From Kocuria rosea (lineage in GTDB: Bacteria; Actinomycetota; Actinomycetes; Actinomycetales; Micrococcaceae), in the NCBI RefSeq assembly GCF_023715525.1, contig NZ_JAMBOG010000007.1, positions 1 through 64,000 of the forward strand: a stretch of 64,000 nt of DNA, written 5' to 3'. A program made the position numbers and the translations under genes. How positions within the stretch are numbered: the first letter of the stretch is position 1; each line of letters starts with the position of its first letter. The notes beneath the pieces are model-generated. The model did no database searches and was not told the DNA's origin. It saw only the letters and a list, made by a program, of their open reading frames with translations. This document shows, piece by piece, positions 11,559-20,252 of the stretch.

Positions 11559-12395
11559 TCAGTTCTCGTGCGCGGGGATCCACTGCTCGACGATCCGGTC
11601 GAGGGCGCCGTCCTGCTCGATCCGGTCCAGGGTCGCGTCGACCTGCTCCAGCATGGCCGTGTTCCCCTTCTTCACCGCGATGCCGAGCTGGTCGTCGAGG
11701 TCCGCGGTGTCCCGGACCACGAAGTCGGGGTCGTCCTGGGCGTGCTCGGCGATCGCGGTGACGTCGTCGAGCACGGCCTCCACGCCGCCCGTGCTGAGCG
11801 CGGTGAACAGCGTGGTCGCGTCCTCGTACTGCACCGCGTTGAGGCCGAGCTCCTGGGCCTGGGTCTCGCCCACGGTGCCCTGCATGACGCCGACCGGGAC
11901 CTGCTCCTCGCGGGCCGTCTCGATCGAGTCGACCCCGTCCTCGCCGTCGGTCACGAGCCCCACCTCGTTGTCGTAGTAGGGGTCGGAGAAGTCCATGACG
12001 GTGCGGCGCTCCTCGGTGATCGACAGCGCGGAGATCGCGACGTCGCACTGCCCGGTGTCCAGCGCGACGCCGGACTCGATGGACTCGAAGCCCAGCGTGG
12101 TGTTCTTCATCTCCACGCCGAGGTCCGCGGCGATCTCCCGGCCGAGGTCCATGTCCAGGCCCACCATCTCGCCGCCCTGCTCCATCTCGAAGGGCGGGTA
12201 GTTGGACTCGGAGCACACGGTCAGGCTGCCGGGCTCCACGAGGGCCACGGCCGGGGAGGCCGACGCGCCGGCGCCCTCCCCGGCGGCGTCCTCCGGGGCG
12301 CTCCCGGACGAGCACCCGGCCAGGGCCAGGGCGGCCAGCGCGGCCAGGGCCGCGGCGGCGTGCGCGCGGTGCGGGCGGGACGTCGGATGGGTCAT
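11559..12395 (-). CDS. Amino-acid ABC transporter solute-binding lipoprotein (copy 1)
   Basis: 278 aa. A lipoprotein signal ends at LAGC (lipobox), followed by a Ser/Ala/Gly linker. The mature domain starts SLTVCSESNYPPFEM and contains the usual family-3 segments GLDMDLGREIA, CDVAISALSITEERR and MDFSDPYYDNEV. The start ATG at 12395 has GGAGGAGAT 4-10 nt upstream; the open frame reaches further back without a site. It is anchored outside the membrane and delivers a polar amino acid to the permease. A second, divergent binding protein lies 46 nt upstream in the same operon. Confidence 0.92.
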   Translation of the reverse strand: MTHPTSRPHRAHAAAALAALAALALAGCSSGSAPEDAAGEGAGASASPAVALVEPGSLTVCSESNYPPFEMEQGGEMVGLDMDLGREIAADLGVEMKNTTLGFESIESGVALDTGQCDVAISALSITEERRTVMDFSDPYYDNEVGLVTDGEDGVDSIETAREEQVPVGVMQGTVGETQAQELGLNAVQYEDATTLFTALSTGGVEAVLDDVTAIAEHAQDDPDFVVRDTADLDDQLGIAVKKGNTAMLEQVDATLDRIEQDGALDRIVEQWIPAHEN

Positions 12396-12441
12396 GCGGA
12401 TCTCCTCCGGGGTGTGCGGTGCGGGGTCGGGGTCGTCGGTG

Positions 12442-13206
12442 CTACAGGCCCATCCAGTCGGCACGCATCCGCTCGAGGGTGCCGTCGCCCTGGATGCGCT
12501 CCAGCGTGGTGTTGACCTGCGCGAGGAGCTCGGTGTTGCCCTTCCGTACGGCCACGGCGAGCTCCTCGCCGTTGTCGAGGGTCTCCACCAGCTCGAGGTC
12601 GGAGGAGGCCGCGGCGCGCTCGCCGAGGGCGGAGACGTTGCCGACGACGGCGTCCACGCCCTCCGTCTCGAGCGCCTGGAACATGAGCTCGACGTCCTCG
12701 TACTGCTGCACTTCCCAGCCCTGGTCGGTCGCGTGGTCCTCGCCGGACGTGCCCTGCTGCACGCCCACGGCGGCCCCGCCGAGCCCGGCGAAGCCGTCGA
12801 CGCCGGAGTCCCGCGCCGTGAGCAGGGCGAGCTCGTCGTTGAAGTACGGCTCGGAGAAGTCCATGACGGAGGCGCGCTCGTCCGTGACCGTGATGCCGGC
12901 GATCGCCACGTCGCACTGGGCGGTGTCCAGGGCCGCCCCCGACTCCAGGGTCTCGAAGTTGGCCTGCACCACGGTCTTCCCGACGCCCAGGTCCGCGGCG
13001 ATCTCGTCGGCGAGGTCCATGTCGAAGCCCACGATCCTCCCGTCCCGCTCGAGCTCGAACGGCGGGTAGGGGGAGTTGGTGCACACGGTCAGCCCGTCGG
13101 CGGTCGCGGAGTCCGCGCCCTCCGCGGTGGAGGTGCAGCCCGTGAGGGCGAGCCCAGCGGCGGCGAGCAGGGCCAGGGCGGGAACGGGGCGGGGGACGGC
13201 GGGCAT
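12442..13206 (-). CDS. Amino-acid ABC transporter solute-binding lipoprotein (copy 2)
   Basis: 254 aa, family-3 binding protein clearly related to the next gene (parallel motifs CTNSPYPPFELE, GFDMDLADEIA, CDVAIAGITVTDERA, MDFSEPYFNDEL). The lipobox is LTGC after a short signal peptide. The start ATG at 13206 has GAGGAGAA at a rather long spacing; an upstream in-frame ATG would add 20 residues with no signal character. It is the first gene of the transporter operon. The two binding proteins probably give one transporter two specificities. Confidence 0.9.
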   Translation of the reverse strand: MPAVPRPVPALALLAAAGLALTGCTSTAEGADSATADGLTVCTNSPYPPFELERDGRIVGFDMDLADEIAADLGVGKTVVQANFETLESGAALDTAQCDVAIAGITVTDERASVMDFSEPYFNDELALLTARDSGVDGFAGLGGAAVGVQQGTSGEDHATDQGWEVQQYEDVELMFQALETEGVDAVVGNVSALGERAAASSDLELVETLDNGEELAVAVRKGNTELLAQVNTTLERIQGDGTLERMRADWMGL

Positions 13207-13311
13207 CGTGTGCGGGTTCTCCTCGTCGGCGCCGGTGGGCGCGGGGGTGCTCGGCGGCACCGGCACGGCGCCGCCCTACGGGGCGGTAGCCCCGACGGTG
13301 TTCGGGTCACA

Positions 13312-13317
13312 AGGATA
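13312..13317 (-). promoter_or_regulatory. Candidate -10 box of the amino-acid ABC operon
   Basis: TATCCT on the minus strand lies about 105 nt before the first binding-protein gene. It would give a 5' leader of roughly 100 nt. No clear -35 or operator is seen. Confidence 0.3.
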
Positions 13318-13391
13318 CGGTGCCGCCGCGACCGCCGTGGTCCGCGCCCCCGCGCCCCGCCGACCGGGCCCGGGGACGCCGGGGGCACGGG

Positions 13392-14846
13392 CTAGAGCGC
13401 GGAGGCCTCCGGGGCCCCGCGCCCGGCGGCCGCTGCGGCCGCGGCCGCCGGGCGCAGGCCCAGGGCCTGGAGCATGGGCCGCAGCTTCGCCCAGGTCTCG
13501 GCGAGCTCCGCCTCGGGGTCGGACGCGGCCACGAGGCCGCAGCCGGCGAAGAGCCGCACGGTGTGCTCGTCCTCCTGCACCGCGCCGCGCAGGGCGATGC
13601 CCCAGTCGCCGTTGCCGGCCGCGTCGAGCCAGCCCACGGGGCCCGCGTACAGGCCCCGGTCCATCTGCTCGAGCTCGGGGATCGTGGCCGCCGCCACGGC
13701 GGTGGGAGTCCCGCACACGGCGGCCGTGGGGTGCAGGGCCTCCGCGAGCTCCAGGGAGGACGGCGGGTCCCCCGCGGGCCCGGGGCGCAGCACGGCGGTG
13801 ACGTCCGAGGCGAGGTGCCACACGTTGGGCAGCTCGAGGATGAACGGCTCCGGCGAGGTCGTCACGACCTCCGTGTACGGGGCGAGGGACGCCACCAGGG
13901 AGTCGATCGCGAAGCCGTGCTCGTGCTGCTGCTTCTCGGACTCGCCGAGCACGCGGGCCGCGAAGGCCTGCGGGTCCTCGGCGGCCGGCACCGCGTCCCG
14001 GTCCAGCGTGCCCGCGAGCACCCGGGCGTGGGCCACGCCGTCGAACACCTGCACGAGCATCTCCGGGGTCGCCCCCACCAGCCGGCCCGTCCCCGTCCCG
14101 GCGTCGTCGCCGAAGCCGACGCAGTACGTCCAGCACTGCTCGTAGCGGTGGGCGAGGTCGCGGACCACGGCCACGGGGTCGAGGGGCGCGTCCAGCCGGG
14201 CCACGACGTCCCGGGCCAGCACCAGCTTCTCCAGCCGTCCCTCGCGGATCCGCCCGACGCCCTCGCGCACGGCCTCGGTCCACTCCCGCTCGTCGAGGGT
14301 CCCGGGGAGCAGGTGCGCGGCGGCGGGCGGACCCGCCGGGGCGTCGCCGGCGGGCACGCGCCCGGGGGCCGCGCCGAACCGGCGCACCCAGGCGGCGGCG
14401 ACGTCGTCGGTGCTCAGCGTGAAGGGCGTGCCGGGGGCCACCGCCACGACGAGGCTGACCCACGCGGCGTCGTCCCGGCGCCCCACGAGCAGCTCCGGGA
14501 CCACGAGGCCCGACGCGGCCGCGGAGTCCGCGGCGAACGTGAACGCGCCGAAGGCGGTCAGCCCGGTGCCGGGGGCGCCCACCCGGTCCTCGACCTCGGC
14601 GGCGGCGACCACGTCGTCCCACCACACGCGCGCGGCCGTGAACCGGTCCGCGCCGCGCACGGCGTGCTCCGCGGCGCGGCCGTGGGCCACCAGGCCGCGG
14701 CCGTCCACGGTCCACGTGAGCAGCTCCGGGCCGGCCAGCAGGTCCCGCAGGTCCGGCAGGGGGCCCGCACCGAGCTCGGACAGGAAGACCGTGAGCGCGT
14801 GCAGGACGGGGACCGGCGGGGCGACGGCGGGGTCGGTGGCAGACAT
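13392..14846 (-). CDS. menF: Isochorismate synthase
   Basis: 484 aa, chorismate-binding enzyme that isomerises chorismate to isochorismate, the entry step of menaquinone synthesis. Conserved blocks are EKLVLARDVVARLDAPLDP, RLVGATPEMLVQV, LAGTLDRD, LGESEKQQHEHGFAID, HLASDVTA, LHPTAAVCGTPT and GLYAGPVGWLDAAGNGDWGIALRGA, which together carry the Mg2+-binding Glu residues. The C-terminus ends in a poly-Ala run. The ATG at 14846 follows a TAGACT -10 box at leaderless spacing. It is divergent from menG, the two starts being 114 bp apart. Confidence 0.93.
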   Translation of the reverse strand: MSATDPAVAPPVPVLHALTVFLSELGAGPLPDLRDLLAGPELLTWTVDGRGLVAHGRAAEHAVRGADRFTAARVWWDDVVAAAEVEDRVGAPGTGLTAFGAFTFAADSAAASGLVVPELLVGRRDDAAWVSLVVAVAPGTPFTLSTDDVAAAWVRRFGAAPGRVPAGDAPAGPPAAAHLLPGTLDEREWTEAVREGVGRIREGRLEKLVLARDVVARLDAPLDPVAVVRDLAHRYEQCWTYCVGFGDDAGTGTGRLVGATPEMLVQVFDGVAHARVLAGTLDRDAVPAAEDPQAFAARVLGESEKQQHEHGFAIDSLVASLAPYTEVVTTSPEPFILELPNVWHLASDVTAVLRPGPAGDPPSSLELAEALHPTAAVCGTPTAVAAATIPELEQMDRGLYAGPVGWLDAAGNGDWGIALRGAVQEDEHTVRLFAGCGLVAASDPEAELAETWAKLRPMLQALGLRPAAAAAAAAGRGAPEASAL

Positions 14847-14854
14847 CGCCCCCC

Positions 14855-14860
14855 AGTCTA
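14855..14860 (-). promoter_or_regulatory. Leaderless -10 box of menF
   Basis: TAGACT on the minus strand ends 8 nt before the menF ATG; the intervening run is G-rich but too close to act with a normal leader. Confidence 0.5.
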
Positions 14861-14960
14861 AGCCGGACGGCCGACAGGCCCGTGCGGGCCCCGGACCGGG
14901 CACGGGCCGGGGCCCGCCCGGCCGCGAGGGGGCGTCGGGGGGAGGTGCGACAATGTGCGG

Positions 14961-15677
14961 GTGAACCGAGCAGACCTGTCCAAGCAGCCGCACGAAGTCT
15001 CCGCCATGTTCGACGACGTGGCGCCCCGCTACGACCTCGTCAACGACATCCTCTCCCTGGGCCGGGCCCGGAGCTGGCGCAAGGTCGTCGCGGAGGCCGT
15101 CGGCGCGGTGCCGGGGGAGAAGGTGCTGGACCTCGCCGCCGGGACCGGGACCTCGTCCGAGCCGTACGCGGACGCGGGCGTCGACGTCGTCGCCGCGGAC
15201 CTCTCGCTCGGGATGCTCGAGGTGGGCCGCGCCCGCCGCCCCGACATCGAGTTCGTCCAGGCGGACGCCACGCGGCTGCCCTTCGCGGACGAGAGCTTCG
15301 ACGTCGTGACCATCTCCTTCGGGCTGCGCAACATCCAGGACCACCAGCGCGCCCTCGCCGAGATGCTGCGCGTCACCCGCCCCGGCGGGCGGCTCGTGAT
15401 CTGCGAGTTCTCCACCCCCGCGTTCGGGCCGCTGCGCACCGTCTACACCGAGTACCTCATGAAGGCCCTGCCCGGGATCGCCGCGCGCGCCGCGTCCAAC
15501 CCCGAGGCCTACCAGTACCTCGCCGAGTCCATCGCGGCGTGGCCGGACCAGGAGGCCCTCGCCGCCGAGATCGCCGCGACCGGCTGGACCGGGGTGCAGT
15601 ACCGCAACCTCACGGGCGGCATCGTGGCCGTGCACCGCGCGCTCAAGCCCGCCGCGGGCGCCTCCACCACCCGATGA
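14961..15677 (+). CDS. menG: Demethylmenaquinone methyltransferase
   Basis: 238 aa, UbiE/MenG-type SAM methyltransferase that makes menaquinone from demethylmenaquinone. N-terminal [14 protein letters not shown] and the SAM motif [10 protein letters not shown] are typical, followed by [11 protein letters not shown] and [14 protein letters not shown] 14961 is preferred because GACAAT (14949-14954) ends 6 nt before it, near leaderless spacing; GTG 14955 two codons upstream is an alternative. Its stop overlaps the menJ start by ATGA, so the two are translationally coupled. Confidence 0.92.
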   Translation: MNRADLSKQPHEVSAMFDDVAPRYDLVNDILSLGRARSWRKVVAEAVGAVPGEKVLDLAAGTGTSSEPYADAGVDVVAADLSLGMLEVGRARRPDIEFVQADATRLPFADESFDVVTISFGLRNIQDHQRALAEMLRVTRPGGRLVICEFSTPAFGPLRTVYTEYLMKALPGIAARAASNPEAYQYLAESIAAWPDQEALAAEIAATGWTGVQYRNLTGGIVAVHRALKPAAGASTTR

Positions 15678-16969
15678 GGGCCCTCGTCCTCGGGGGCGGG
15701 CCGGCGGGCGCCACCGCCGGGTACTGGCTGGCCGCCTCCGGGATCGAGGTGACCGTGCTGGAGAAGACCGCGTTCCCGCGCGAGAAGGTCTGCGGGGACG
15801 GGCTGACCCCCCGCGCCGTGCGCGAGATGCAGCTCATGGGCCTGCCGCACGGGCCCGGGCTCGGCTACGCCCGCAACCGGGGCCTGCGCCTCGTGGCCCG
15901 GCAGCGCAGCGTCGAGGTGCCCTGGCCCGAGCTCACCGACTTCCCCTCCTACGGGCTCGTGCGCACCCGCCTGGGCTTCGACCAGCAGCTCGCCGAGCAC
16001 GCCCGGGCGGCCGGGGCCCGGGTGCTGGAGCGGCGCGCCGTGACCGGGGTGCTGCGCGACGGGGCGGGTCGGGTCGTCGGCGCCCGCGCCGCCGTGGTCG
16101 ACGACGCCGGGCGCCGGACCGGGCGGGCCGAGGAGCACCGGGCGGACGTCGTGCTCGCCGCGGACGGCAACTCGGCGCGCGCCGCCGTGTCCGCGGGCCT
16201 GCACCGCCGGGAGGACCGGCCCATGGGGGTCGCGGTGCGTGCGTACTACGAGTCCCCGCGCTCGCAGCTCGACTGGATGGAGGGGTGGCTGGAGCTCACC
16301 GACGGCCACGACCCGCGCGGGGCGCTGCTGCCCGGCTACGGCTGGGTCTTCGGCGTCGGCGACGGCACGGCCAACGTGGGCCTCGGGATCCTCGACACCT
16401 CCCCGGCCTTCGGGGCGCTGGACTACCGCAGGGTGCTCGCCGGGTGGACCGCGTCCATGCCCGCCGAGTGGGCCTTCGACGAGGAGCACCGCCGGGGACG
16501 CGTGCTGAGCGCCGCCTTGCCCATGGCGTTCAACCGCACGCCCCACCACGTGCCCGGGATGCTGCTGCTGGGCGACGCCGCGGGGCTCGTGTCCCCGTTC
16601 AACGGGGAGGGGATCTCCAACGCCATGGAGTCCGCCCGCTACGCCGCCGAGCACGTCGTGGCCGCCGCGGCCGCCCACGGGCCCGCCCAGCGCGAGCTCG
16701 TGCTCGCCCGCTACCCGCAGCGGGTGCGGCAGGAGTGGGGCGCCCACTTCACGCAGGGCCGGGTCCTCGCCCAGCTCATCGGCAGCCCGGCCGTGATGAA
16801 GGCCGCCGTGCGCACGGGCATGGCCGTGCCCGCGCTGATGCGCTTCGTGGTCCGGGTGATGACCGAGCTCGCCGACCGCCCGCCGCACACGTGGGAGGAC
16901 CGGGTGATCGCCCTGCTGGACGCCCTGACGCCCCCCACCGGCAACACCCGCCCCCCGAAAACTCGCTAG
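15674..16969 (+). CDS. menJ: Geranylgeranyl-reductase family flavoprotein, probable menaquinone side-chain reductase (MenJ)
   Basis: 431 aa, FAD enzyme. The Rossmann signature [10 protein letters not shown] is at the N-terminus, followed by [10 protein letters not shown] and the second FAD motif [18 protein letters not shown] near residue 300. Mycobacterial MenJ saturates one isoprene unit of menaquinone; the position between menG and the polyprenyl diphosphate synthase supports that role here. The ATG overlaps the menG stop. The first seven residues (MRALVLG) run straight into the FAD fold, so this start is secure. Confidence 0.88.
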   Translation: MRALVLGGGPAGATAGYWLAASGIEVTVLEKTAFPREKVCGDGLTPRAVREMQLMGLPHGPGLGYARNRGLRLVARQRSVEVPWPELTDFPSYGLVRTRLGFDQQLAEHARAAGARVLERRAVTGVLRDGAGRVVGARAAVVDDAGRRTGRAEEHRADVVLAADGNSARAAVSAGLHRREDRPMGVAVRAYYESPRSQLDWMEGWLELTDGHDPRGALLPGYGWVFGVGDGTANVGLGILDTSPAFGALDYRRVLAGWTASMPAEWAFDEEHRRGRVLSAALPMAFNRTPHHVPGMLLLGDAAGLVSPFNGEGISNAMESARYAAEHVVAAAAAHGPAQRELVLARYPQRVRQEWGAHFTQGRVLAQLIGSPAVMKAAVRTGMAVPALMRFVVRVMTELADRPPHTWEDRVIALLDALTPPTGNTRPPKTR

Positions 16970-16972
16970 AGT
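16967..16972 (+). promoter_or_regulatory. Leaderless -10 box of the polyprenyl synthase
   Basis: TAGAGT begins with the TAG stop codon of menJ itself and ends 8 nt before the GTG of the next gene. A second transcript start inside the men operon is therefore likely. Confidence 0.45.
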
Positions 16973-16980
16973 GGTGGACC

Positions 16981-18060
16981 GTGACTGAATCCTCCTCCCC
17001 GAGCTCCAGCGGCCCCGGCGCGGGCCTCGGCACGGGCCTCGGCGCCGATCAGGTCAAGCTGCCCGCCGGCTTCGACCTCATCGCGTCCGACGAGCGGCTC
17101 GGCCCGGTCGTGCTCCGGGCGCTCGCGCGGATCGAGGAGCGCCTGGACGACGCCGTGCGCAGCGCCGACCAGCTCGCCGACATCACCTCCCGCCACCTGC
17201 TCCAGGCTGGCGGCAAGCGGGTGCGTCCCCTCCTGACCGTGCTCGCGGCGGAGATCGGCGGCGGGATCAACGACGCCGTGCTCGAGGCCGCCGCCGTCGT
17301 GGAGCTCACCCACCTCGCCACCCTCTACCACGACGACGTCATGGACTCCGCGCCGCTGCGCCGGGGCGTGGCGACCGCCCAGACCGTGTGGGGCAACTCG
17401 GTCGCCATCCTCACCGGCGACCTCATCTTCGCGCGCGCCTCCTCCATGGTCTCCGAGCTCGGCCAGCGCGCCCTCAAGATCCAGGCCGACACCTTCGAGC
17501 GCCTGGTCCTGGGCCAGCTGCACGAGACGGTCGGCCCGCGCGAGGGCCAGGACCCGCTCGAGCACTACCTCGACGTCCTCGCCGGCAAGACGGGCTCCCT
17601 CATCGCGGCGTGCGGGCACTTCGGGGCGGCGCTGGCCGGCGCCGAGCAGGACGTCGTCGACGTCATGGTGGATTACGGCGAGAAGGTCGGCATCGCGTTC
17701 CAGCTCGCCGACGACGTCATCGACGTCGTCGGCGCGGACGAGGTCTCCGGCAAGACGCCCGGCACGGACCTGCGCGAGGGCGTGCCCACGCTGCCCGTGC
17801 TCATCCTGCGCCGGATGGCCGCCGAGGGCGACGCCGAGGCCGGGGCCGCCGTCGAGCTGCTCGACTGCGACCTGACCTCCGACGAGGCCCTCGCGCGGGC
17901 GGTCGCCGCGCTCGCCGCGCACCCGGCCACCCAGGAGGCCTGGCGGATCGCCCGGCACTGGGCCGACGAGGCCATCGCGGCGCTCGCGCCCCTGCCCGAC
18001 TCCGTGGCCAAGCGGGCGCTCGTGGCCTTCGCGCACGCCGTCGTCCACCGCGAGGCCTGA
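16981..18060 (+). CDS. Long-chain polyprenyl diphosphate synthase
   Basis: 359 aa. The first Asp-rich motif is HDDVMD (residues 117-122) and the second is QLADDVIDVVGAD. Conserved GGKRVRP and the GKT segment (AGKTGSL) are present. The small residues and context upstream of the first motif fit a C35-C50 trans-prenyltransferase supplying the menaquinone side chain; chain length cannot be set by eye. GTG 16981 is used on the basis of the leaderless promoter. The first 25 residues are Ser/Gly-rich and not part of the fold. It closes the menG-menJ unit. Confidence 0.9.
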   Translation: MTESSSPSSSGPGAGLGTGLGADQVKLPAGFDLIASDERLGPVVLRALARIEERLDDAVRSADQLADITSRHLLQAGGKRVRPLLTVLAAEIGGGINDAVLEAAAVVELTHLATLYHDDVMDSAPLRRGVATAQTVWGNSVAILTGDLIFARASSMVSELGQRALKIQADTFERLVLGQLHETVGPREGQDPLEHYLDVLAGKTGSLIAACGHFGAALAGAEQDVVDVMVDYGEKVGIAFQLADDVIDVVGADEVSGKTPGTDLREGVPTLPVLILRRMAAEGDAEAGAAVELLDCDLTSDEALARAVAALAAHPATQEAWRIARHWADEAIAALAPLPDSVAKRALVAFAHAVVHREA

Positions 18061-18101
18061 CCCGCCTCCGTCCTCCGGTGCGGCGCACGGCCGCACGCGA
18101 C

Positions 18102-18107
18102 TAACCT
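18102..18107 (+). promoter_or_regulatory. Candidate -10 box of metPS
   Basis: TAACCT gives a predicted leader of about 33 nt that contains a GAGGA ribosome site before the ATG at 18147. Confidence 0.4.
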
Positions 18108-18146
18108 GGGTGCATTCGTACCATCCACCGCACCCGAGGACGACCC

Positions 18147-19931
18147 ATGAGCCAACAAGCCCCACCCGGACCCGTCGCCAAGAACACGTCTCGCGAGGCG
18201 TTCTCCAGCCGCACGGTCTTCATCTTCGCCGCCATCGGCTCCGCCGTCGGCCTCGGCAACATCTGGCGCTTCCCCTACGTCGCCTACGAGAACGGCGGCG
18301 GCGCGTTCATCATCCCCTATCTCGTCGCGCTGCTCACCGCCGGCATCCCGCTGCTCATGCTCGAGTACGGCGTCGGCCACCGCTTCCGCGCCTCGGCGCC
18401 GCTGGCCTTCCGCCGCCTGCACCCCAAGACCGAGTGGATCGGCTGGTGGCAGATGGGCATCAGCTTCGTGATCGCCGTCTACTACGCCCTCATCCTGGGC
18501 TGGGCGATGCTCTACACGCTGTTCTCGTTCAACAAGGCCTGGGGCGCGGACCCCGCCGCGTTCTTCATGTCCGACTTCATGCAGGTCTCCGAGGAGGTCA
18601 CGGTCGGCTTCGACTTCATCCCCAGCGTGCTCCTCGCCACGGGCATCGCCTGGATCGCGCTGCTCGTCGTGCTGCTGCTCGGCGTGCAGAACGGCATCGG
18701 CCGGGTCAACCTGATCCTCATCCCGCTGCTCGTGGTCATGTTCCTGGTGATCGTGGTCATCGCGCTCACCCTGCCCGGCGCCACGGACGGACTCAACGCG
18801 TTCTTCACGCCCAACTGGGCGGCGCTGGGCGACAGCGCCGTGTGGGTCGCCGCCTACGGGCAGATCTTCTTCTCGCTGTCGGTGGGCTTCGGCATCATGA
18901 TCACCTATTCGTCCTACCTCAAGCCCAAGACGGACCTCACCAGCTCGGCGCTCGTGGTCGGCTTCGGCAACTCGAGCTTCGAGATCCTCGCGGGCATCGG
19001 CGTCTTCGCGGCGCTGGGCTTCATGGCCTCGACGGCGGGCGTGGCCGTGGGCGACGTCGCCACCTCGGGCATCGGCCTGGCGTTCATCGCGTTCCCCACG
19101 ATCATCGCCGAGGCGCCCTTCGGCACCCTCATCGGCGTGCTGTTCTTCGCCTCCCTGACCTTCGCCGGCTTTACCTCGCTCGTGTCGATCGCGGAGGTCG
19201 TCGTGGCCGGGGTCCAGGACAAGCTGGGCCTGCGCCGGCGCACCGCGGTGATCGGGGTGGTCCTGCCGATGACCGTGATCTCCCTGCTGCTGTTCCCGAC
19301 CACCACGGGGCTGAACCTGCTGGACGTGACGGACGCCTTCGTCAACAACTTCGGCATCGTCGCCGCGGCCCTGGTCTCCGTGATGCTGCTGACCGCCGGC
19401 TTCTCCGCCCTGCCGACCCTGCGGGACCACCTCAACTCGGTGTCGTCCTTCAAGCTGGGCCGCACGTGGATGGTCGTGGCCGGTGGCATCACGCCGATCG
19501 TGCTGGGCTACATCCTCATCGACACGCTCACCACGACCATCGCGGAGGGCTACGGCGGGATGCCCACGTGGTTCGTCGGCACGTTCGGCTGGGGCATGGC
19601 CATCGGGCTGGTCGTGATCGCGTACCTGCTCTCGAAGCTCCCCTGGCCGGCGGCCTCCCGGGCGTCCGAGCTCAGCCCGTCCCCGGCGATCCTCGACGCC
19701 CACGTCGACCGGCACCGGCTCCGCCACGGCAGTCCGCTGTCCCGCTGGTCGGACTCCGCCCTGCGCACGCCCGCCCTGGACCAGGAGTTCTCCTACCGCA
19801 CCGTCCAGGAGGGGACCGTCGCGTCCTCCTCCGGCCGGCACGCGGCGGCCGAGCCCTCCGAGACCGCGCCCTGGACGTCCGGCGCCGAAGGCGCCACCAC
19901 CCCCACCCGGACCGAGGAGGACCCCCGATGA
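18147..19931 (+). CDS. metP: NSS-family sodium-dependent transporter, MetP-like
   Basis: 594 aa, neurotransmitter:sodium symporter family with about 12 membrane helices. The sodium-site signature AIGSAVGLGNIWRFPYV and ENGGGAF follow the first helix; GQIFFSLSVGFG in helix 6 and the TAGFSALPT region are also typical. The last 100 residues are a hydrophilic cytosolic tail. In Corynebacterium glutamicum MetP with the small MetS subunit imports methionine and alanine; the overlapping small gene downstream makes the same system likely here. Confidence 0.88.
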   Translation: MSQQAPPGPVAKNTSREAFSSRTVFIFAAIGSAVGLGNIWRFPYVAYENGGGAFIIPYLVALLTAGIPLLMLEYGVGHRFRASAPLAFRRLHPKTEWIGWWQMGISFVIAVYYALILGWAMLYTLFSFNKAWGADPAAFFMSDFMQVSEEVTVGFDFIPSVLLATGIAWIALLVVLLLGVQNGIGRVNLILIPLLVVMFLVIVVIALTLPGATDGLNAFFTPNWAALGDSAVWVAAYGQIFFSLSVGFGIMITYSSYLKPKTDLTSSALVVGFGNSSFEILAGIGVFAALGFMASTAGVAVGDVATSGIGLAFIAFPTIIAEAPFGTLIGVLFFASLTFAGFTSLVSIAEVVVAGVQDKLGLRRRTAVIGVVLPMTVISLLLFPTTTGLNLLDVTDAFVNNFGIVAAALVSVMLLTAGFSALPTLRDHLNSVSSFKLGRTWMVVAGGITPIVLGYILIDTLTTTIAEGYGGMPTWFVGTFGWGMAIGLVVIAYLLSKLPWPAASRASELSPSPAILDAHVDRHRLRHGSPLSRWSDSALRTPALDQEFSYRTVQEGTVASSSGRHAAAEPSETAPWTSGAEGATTPTRTEEDPR

Positions 19932-20077
19932 CCCCCGTCGCGATCGTCATGATGCTCATCGCCGTGCTGACGGTGTGGGGCGGCTTCGTCGCCGCCCTGG
20001 TGCACCTCAGGCGCACCCCCGAGGTCCCCGACGACGACCAGGGCTTCGGTGCCGACGACTACGTCCGCACCACCTGA
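19928..20077 (+). CDS. metS: MetS-like small subunit of the NSS transporter
   Basis: 49 aa, too short for most ORF calls. It starts at an ATGA overlap with the metP stop. One membrane helix (VAIVMMLIAVLTVWGGFVAA) is followed by a short acidic tail (PDDDQGFGADDY). Size, position and topology match the MetS family, which is needed for activity of the MetP transporter. It is followed by a strong terminator 31 nt downstream. Confidence 0.85.
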   Translation: MTPVAIVMMLIAVLTVWGGFVAALVHLRRTPEVPDDDQGFGADDYVRTT

Positions 20078-20107
20078 TCCGCTCCCGGGCCCCAGGCCCG
20101 GAACGCA

Positions 20108-20144
20108 GGAAGGGCCCCCGGCGCACCGCGCCGGGGGCCCTTCC
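20108..20144 (+). terminator. Strong terminator after metPS
   Basis: The stem is a perfect 16-bp inverted repeat (20108-20123 and 20129-20144) with a 5-nt loop, ending in TTCC. It closes metPS and runs into the tandem repeat that follows. Confidence 0.8.
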
Positions 20145-20225
20145 TCGTGCCCGGCCCTTCCTCGTGCCCGGTCCTTCCTCGTGCCCGGTCCTTCCTCGTG
20201 GTCGGTCCTTCCTCGTGGTCGGTCA
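20141..20225. repeat. 17-bp tandem repeat, five copies
   Basis: Five consecutive 17-bp units start with TTCCTCGTG. Units 1-3 continue with CCCGG and units 4-5 with GTCGG. The first unit shares its TTCC with the terminator arm, and the array ends about 27 nt before the rarD stop codon. Function is unknown; it may be a slipped-strand product of the terminator tail. Confidence 0.8.
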
Positions 20226-20252
20226 CCGCCCGTGGCCGGGGCGGGCTCGCCG

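Noticed and set aside
20141-20225. CRISPR-like array
   Set aside because: Units are directly adjacent without spacers and no cas genes are near.
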